A stretch of DNA of 64,000 nt from Macrocystis pyrifera (Eukaryota; Sar; Phaeophyceae; Laminariales; Laminariaceae): positions 6,815,901 through 6,879,900 of the forward strand of contig JASSKH010000010.1 in assembly GCA_031763025.1 (NCBI GenBank), in the 5' to 3' direction. A program made the position numbers and the translations under genes. Shown here in pieces: positions 62,820-64,000 of the stretch. The notes below the pieces were generated by a model. It was not told where the DNA came from. It searched no databases and worked only from the letters and a program-made list of their open reading frames with translations. The stretch's first letter is position 1. Each line of letters starts with the position of its first letter.

Positions 62820-64000
62820 CGAAGCACAAAGCACCCTCCAATAGTCGCAGCAGCTTGTGGCACGAGTAGCACAGGCAGATTCTCCCTACTGGTCTGCCTG
62901 GTACCCTTCTACCCTGTCTACCGTGTCCGTCCTGCGTTCGTCTAAAGTGTCCCACCCCTGGAGAGGATGTGTCAGACAACAAGAAGCAAGCTAAGCAGGC
63001 TCGTCATCTACCCACGCCATGACTCCTTTCATAATAAGAACAAGAAGAAAGAAAAATAAACTAAGAAAATGAAGATCACTGAAGATCAAGCGCAAAATAA
63101 AAACAGAAGGTCAAGGAAGACCACGTTCGAACTATTCATAGCTGCAGCGGTTGGCGGCACAACAAACATACCCGAAACCCGCATCCTATCTAGGCATGTT
63201 CTACTTATGAATGGGCTTGGTGCCTTGCCACCCTGTCTGAAATCTCCTTTCTACTTTCGTCCACCGTGGTTTCCCTTCTACTCTTCCTGTTGCCCTCCTT
63301 CCCCGCATTCGTTTGGTTGGTATTGCCCCCACCCCTCTTGTTTTCCCCCCCCTCCCCCCATTCCCTTTTGGTGCCACCCACGGTGGATTTCCGGCGCTGT
63401 CTACTCAGCTGTGCCTCATTCTCGTACCACCTCACAATAAACCATGCGACTGCTTCTAGGATCCCCCGGCCTTTTTGCTGCAGTGGACCACAGCGCGGTC
63501 TCAACTCCAACCACCAAGAGGAAGTGTTCCGTTGATCCTTCGGTGGCCCGGAACTCCCTAAGGTCTTCGGCTATGCGTCTATGCCAAGCCTTAAACTATC
63601 CGCCAGGTCCCGGGTTCTCCCCGCCAGCCATGGTCCCGAACGTTACCCGACTGGATAATCGCTCCTTGCTTTGCCATGCCACGGCTCCCGCGAAAAAGAG
63701 CCGTCGTTTACGGATGGTCGTTTCGATGCTCTTGCAACGTGTCATCTTGAGGGTCTTCGCGTACGAGAGGGTGGCGTGGTCGTCGCAAAGTCGGCCCTGG
63801 AAGCCAATGACTCGCAAGAAGACTTCGTGGTGAGCCGTTCGAAGCTTGGCAAAGCGTTACGCTCTGAGGGTCTACGTCACACACCCCTACAGCAGCGTCA
63901 CAATCACTTCGGCCTTCAGTATCCGGACTTTCAGGCTAAGGGGTGGTCGTCCTATCATACAAAACTCCGGGCCGAACCGTTTGAGGCATGCCCGCATGAG
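62820..64000 (-). mobile_element. APE-type LINE copy, reversed, running off the window
   Basis: From 64000 leftwards the minus strand reads the LINE C-terminal region ([20 protein letters not shown] region at 63596-63817; RRETTVDESRKEISDRVARH near 63205), then the 3' non-coding block (63190-62820). Stops and frameshifts are present. The RT core, if it exists, lies beyond the window. Confidence 0.82.

Noticed and set aside
1-64000. CRISPR arrays, rRNA genes, bacterial operons or phage genes
   Set aside because: No regularly spaced identical repeats, no rRNA signature and no clustered long ORFs; the splice structure is eukaryotic.

Overview
This is eukaryotic nuclear DNA with very sparse coding sequence. 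There are no operons, Shine-Dalgarno starts, rRNA genes or CRISPR arrays. Its features are short spliced exons, kilobase introns full of transposon debris, TTAGGG-type telomeric motifs, a tRNA-derived SINE, APE-type LINEs, many long C or G homopolymers and a moderate base composition. A stramenopile alga, perhaps a brown alga, is my best guess. That guess rests on general genome style and on the ferric-reductase-like gene, and is weak.

The main result is one large split gene on the minus strand, 35599 down to 6620. I could join 18 small exons (34 to 230 nt) with GT-AG borders and a consistent phase at every junction. They give a 684-codon protein of the ferric reductase / NADPH oxidase (FRE/NOX) superfamily. 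It has six membrane segments, two heme histidine pairs with NOX spacing (H217/H231 and H289/H302), the FAD motif HPFS, the NAD(P)H motif GAGITP, a downstream GRP motif and a C-terminal YCG motif. About 93% of the 29 kb locus is intron. No single open reading frame shows the gene, because each exon is hidden inside a short, unremarkable ORF.

The introns hold MITE-like and hairpin elements, remnants of a second LINE family, a C-tailed repeat (family C), a small tandem duplication, and a four-unit telomeric insertion flanked by a 12-bp direct repeat.

From 36 kb to the right edge the window is mostly repeats. An APE-type non-LTR retrotransposon (55950-60980) is nearly complete but dead, with one nonsense codon and one frameshift. 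Three 5'-truncated relatives lie at 36.4, 42.96 and 62.8-64 kb. A roughly 350-bp module found at both ends of the long copy also occurs alone in several places. Three copies of a roughly 330-bp SINE with a tRNA-like head and A-rich tail are present, one of them inserted inside that module. Apart from the FRE/NOX gene and the transposon ORF, I could not support another protein-coding gene.
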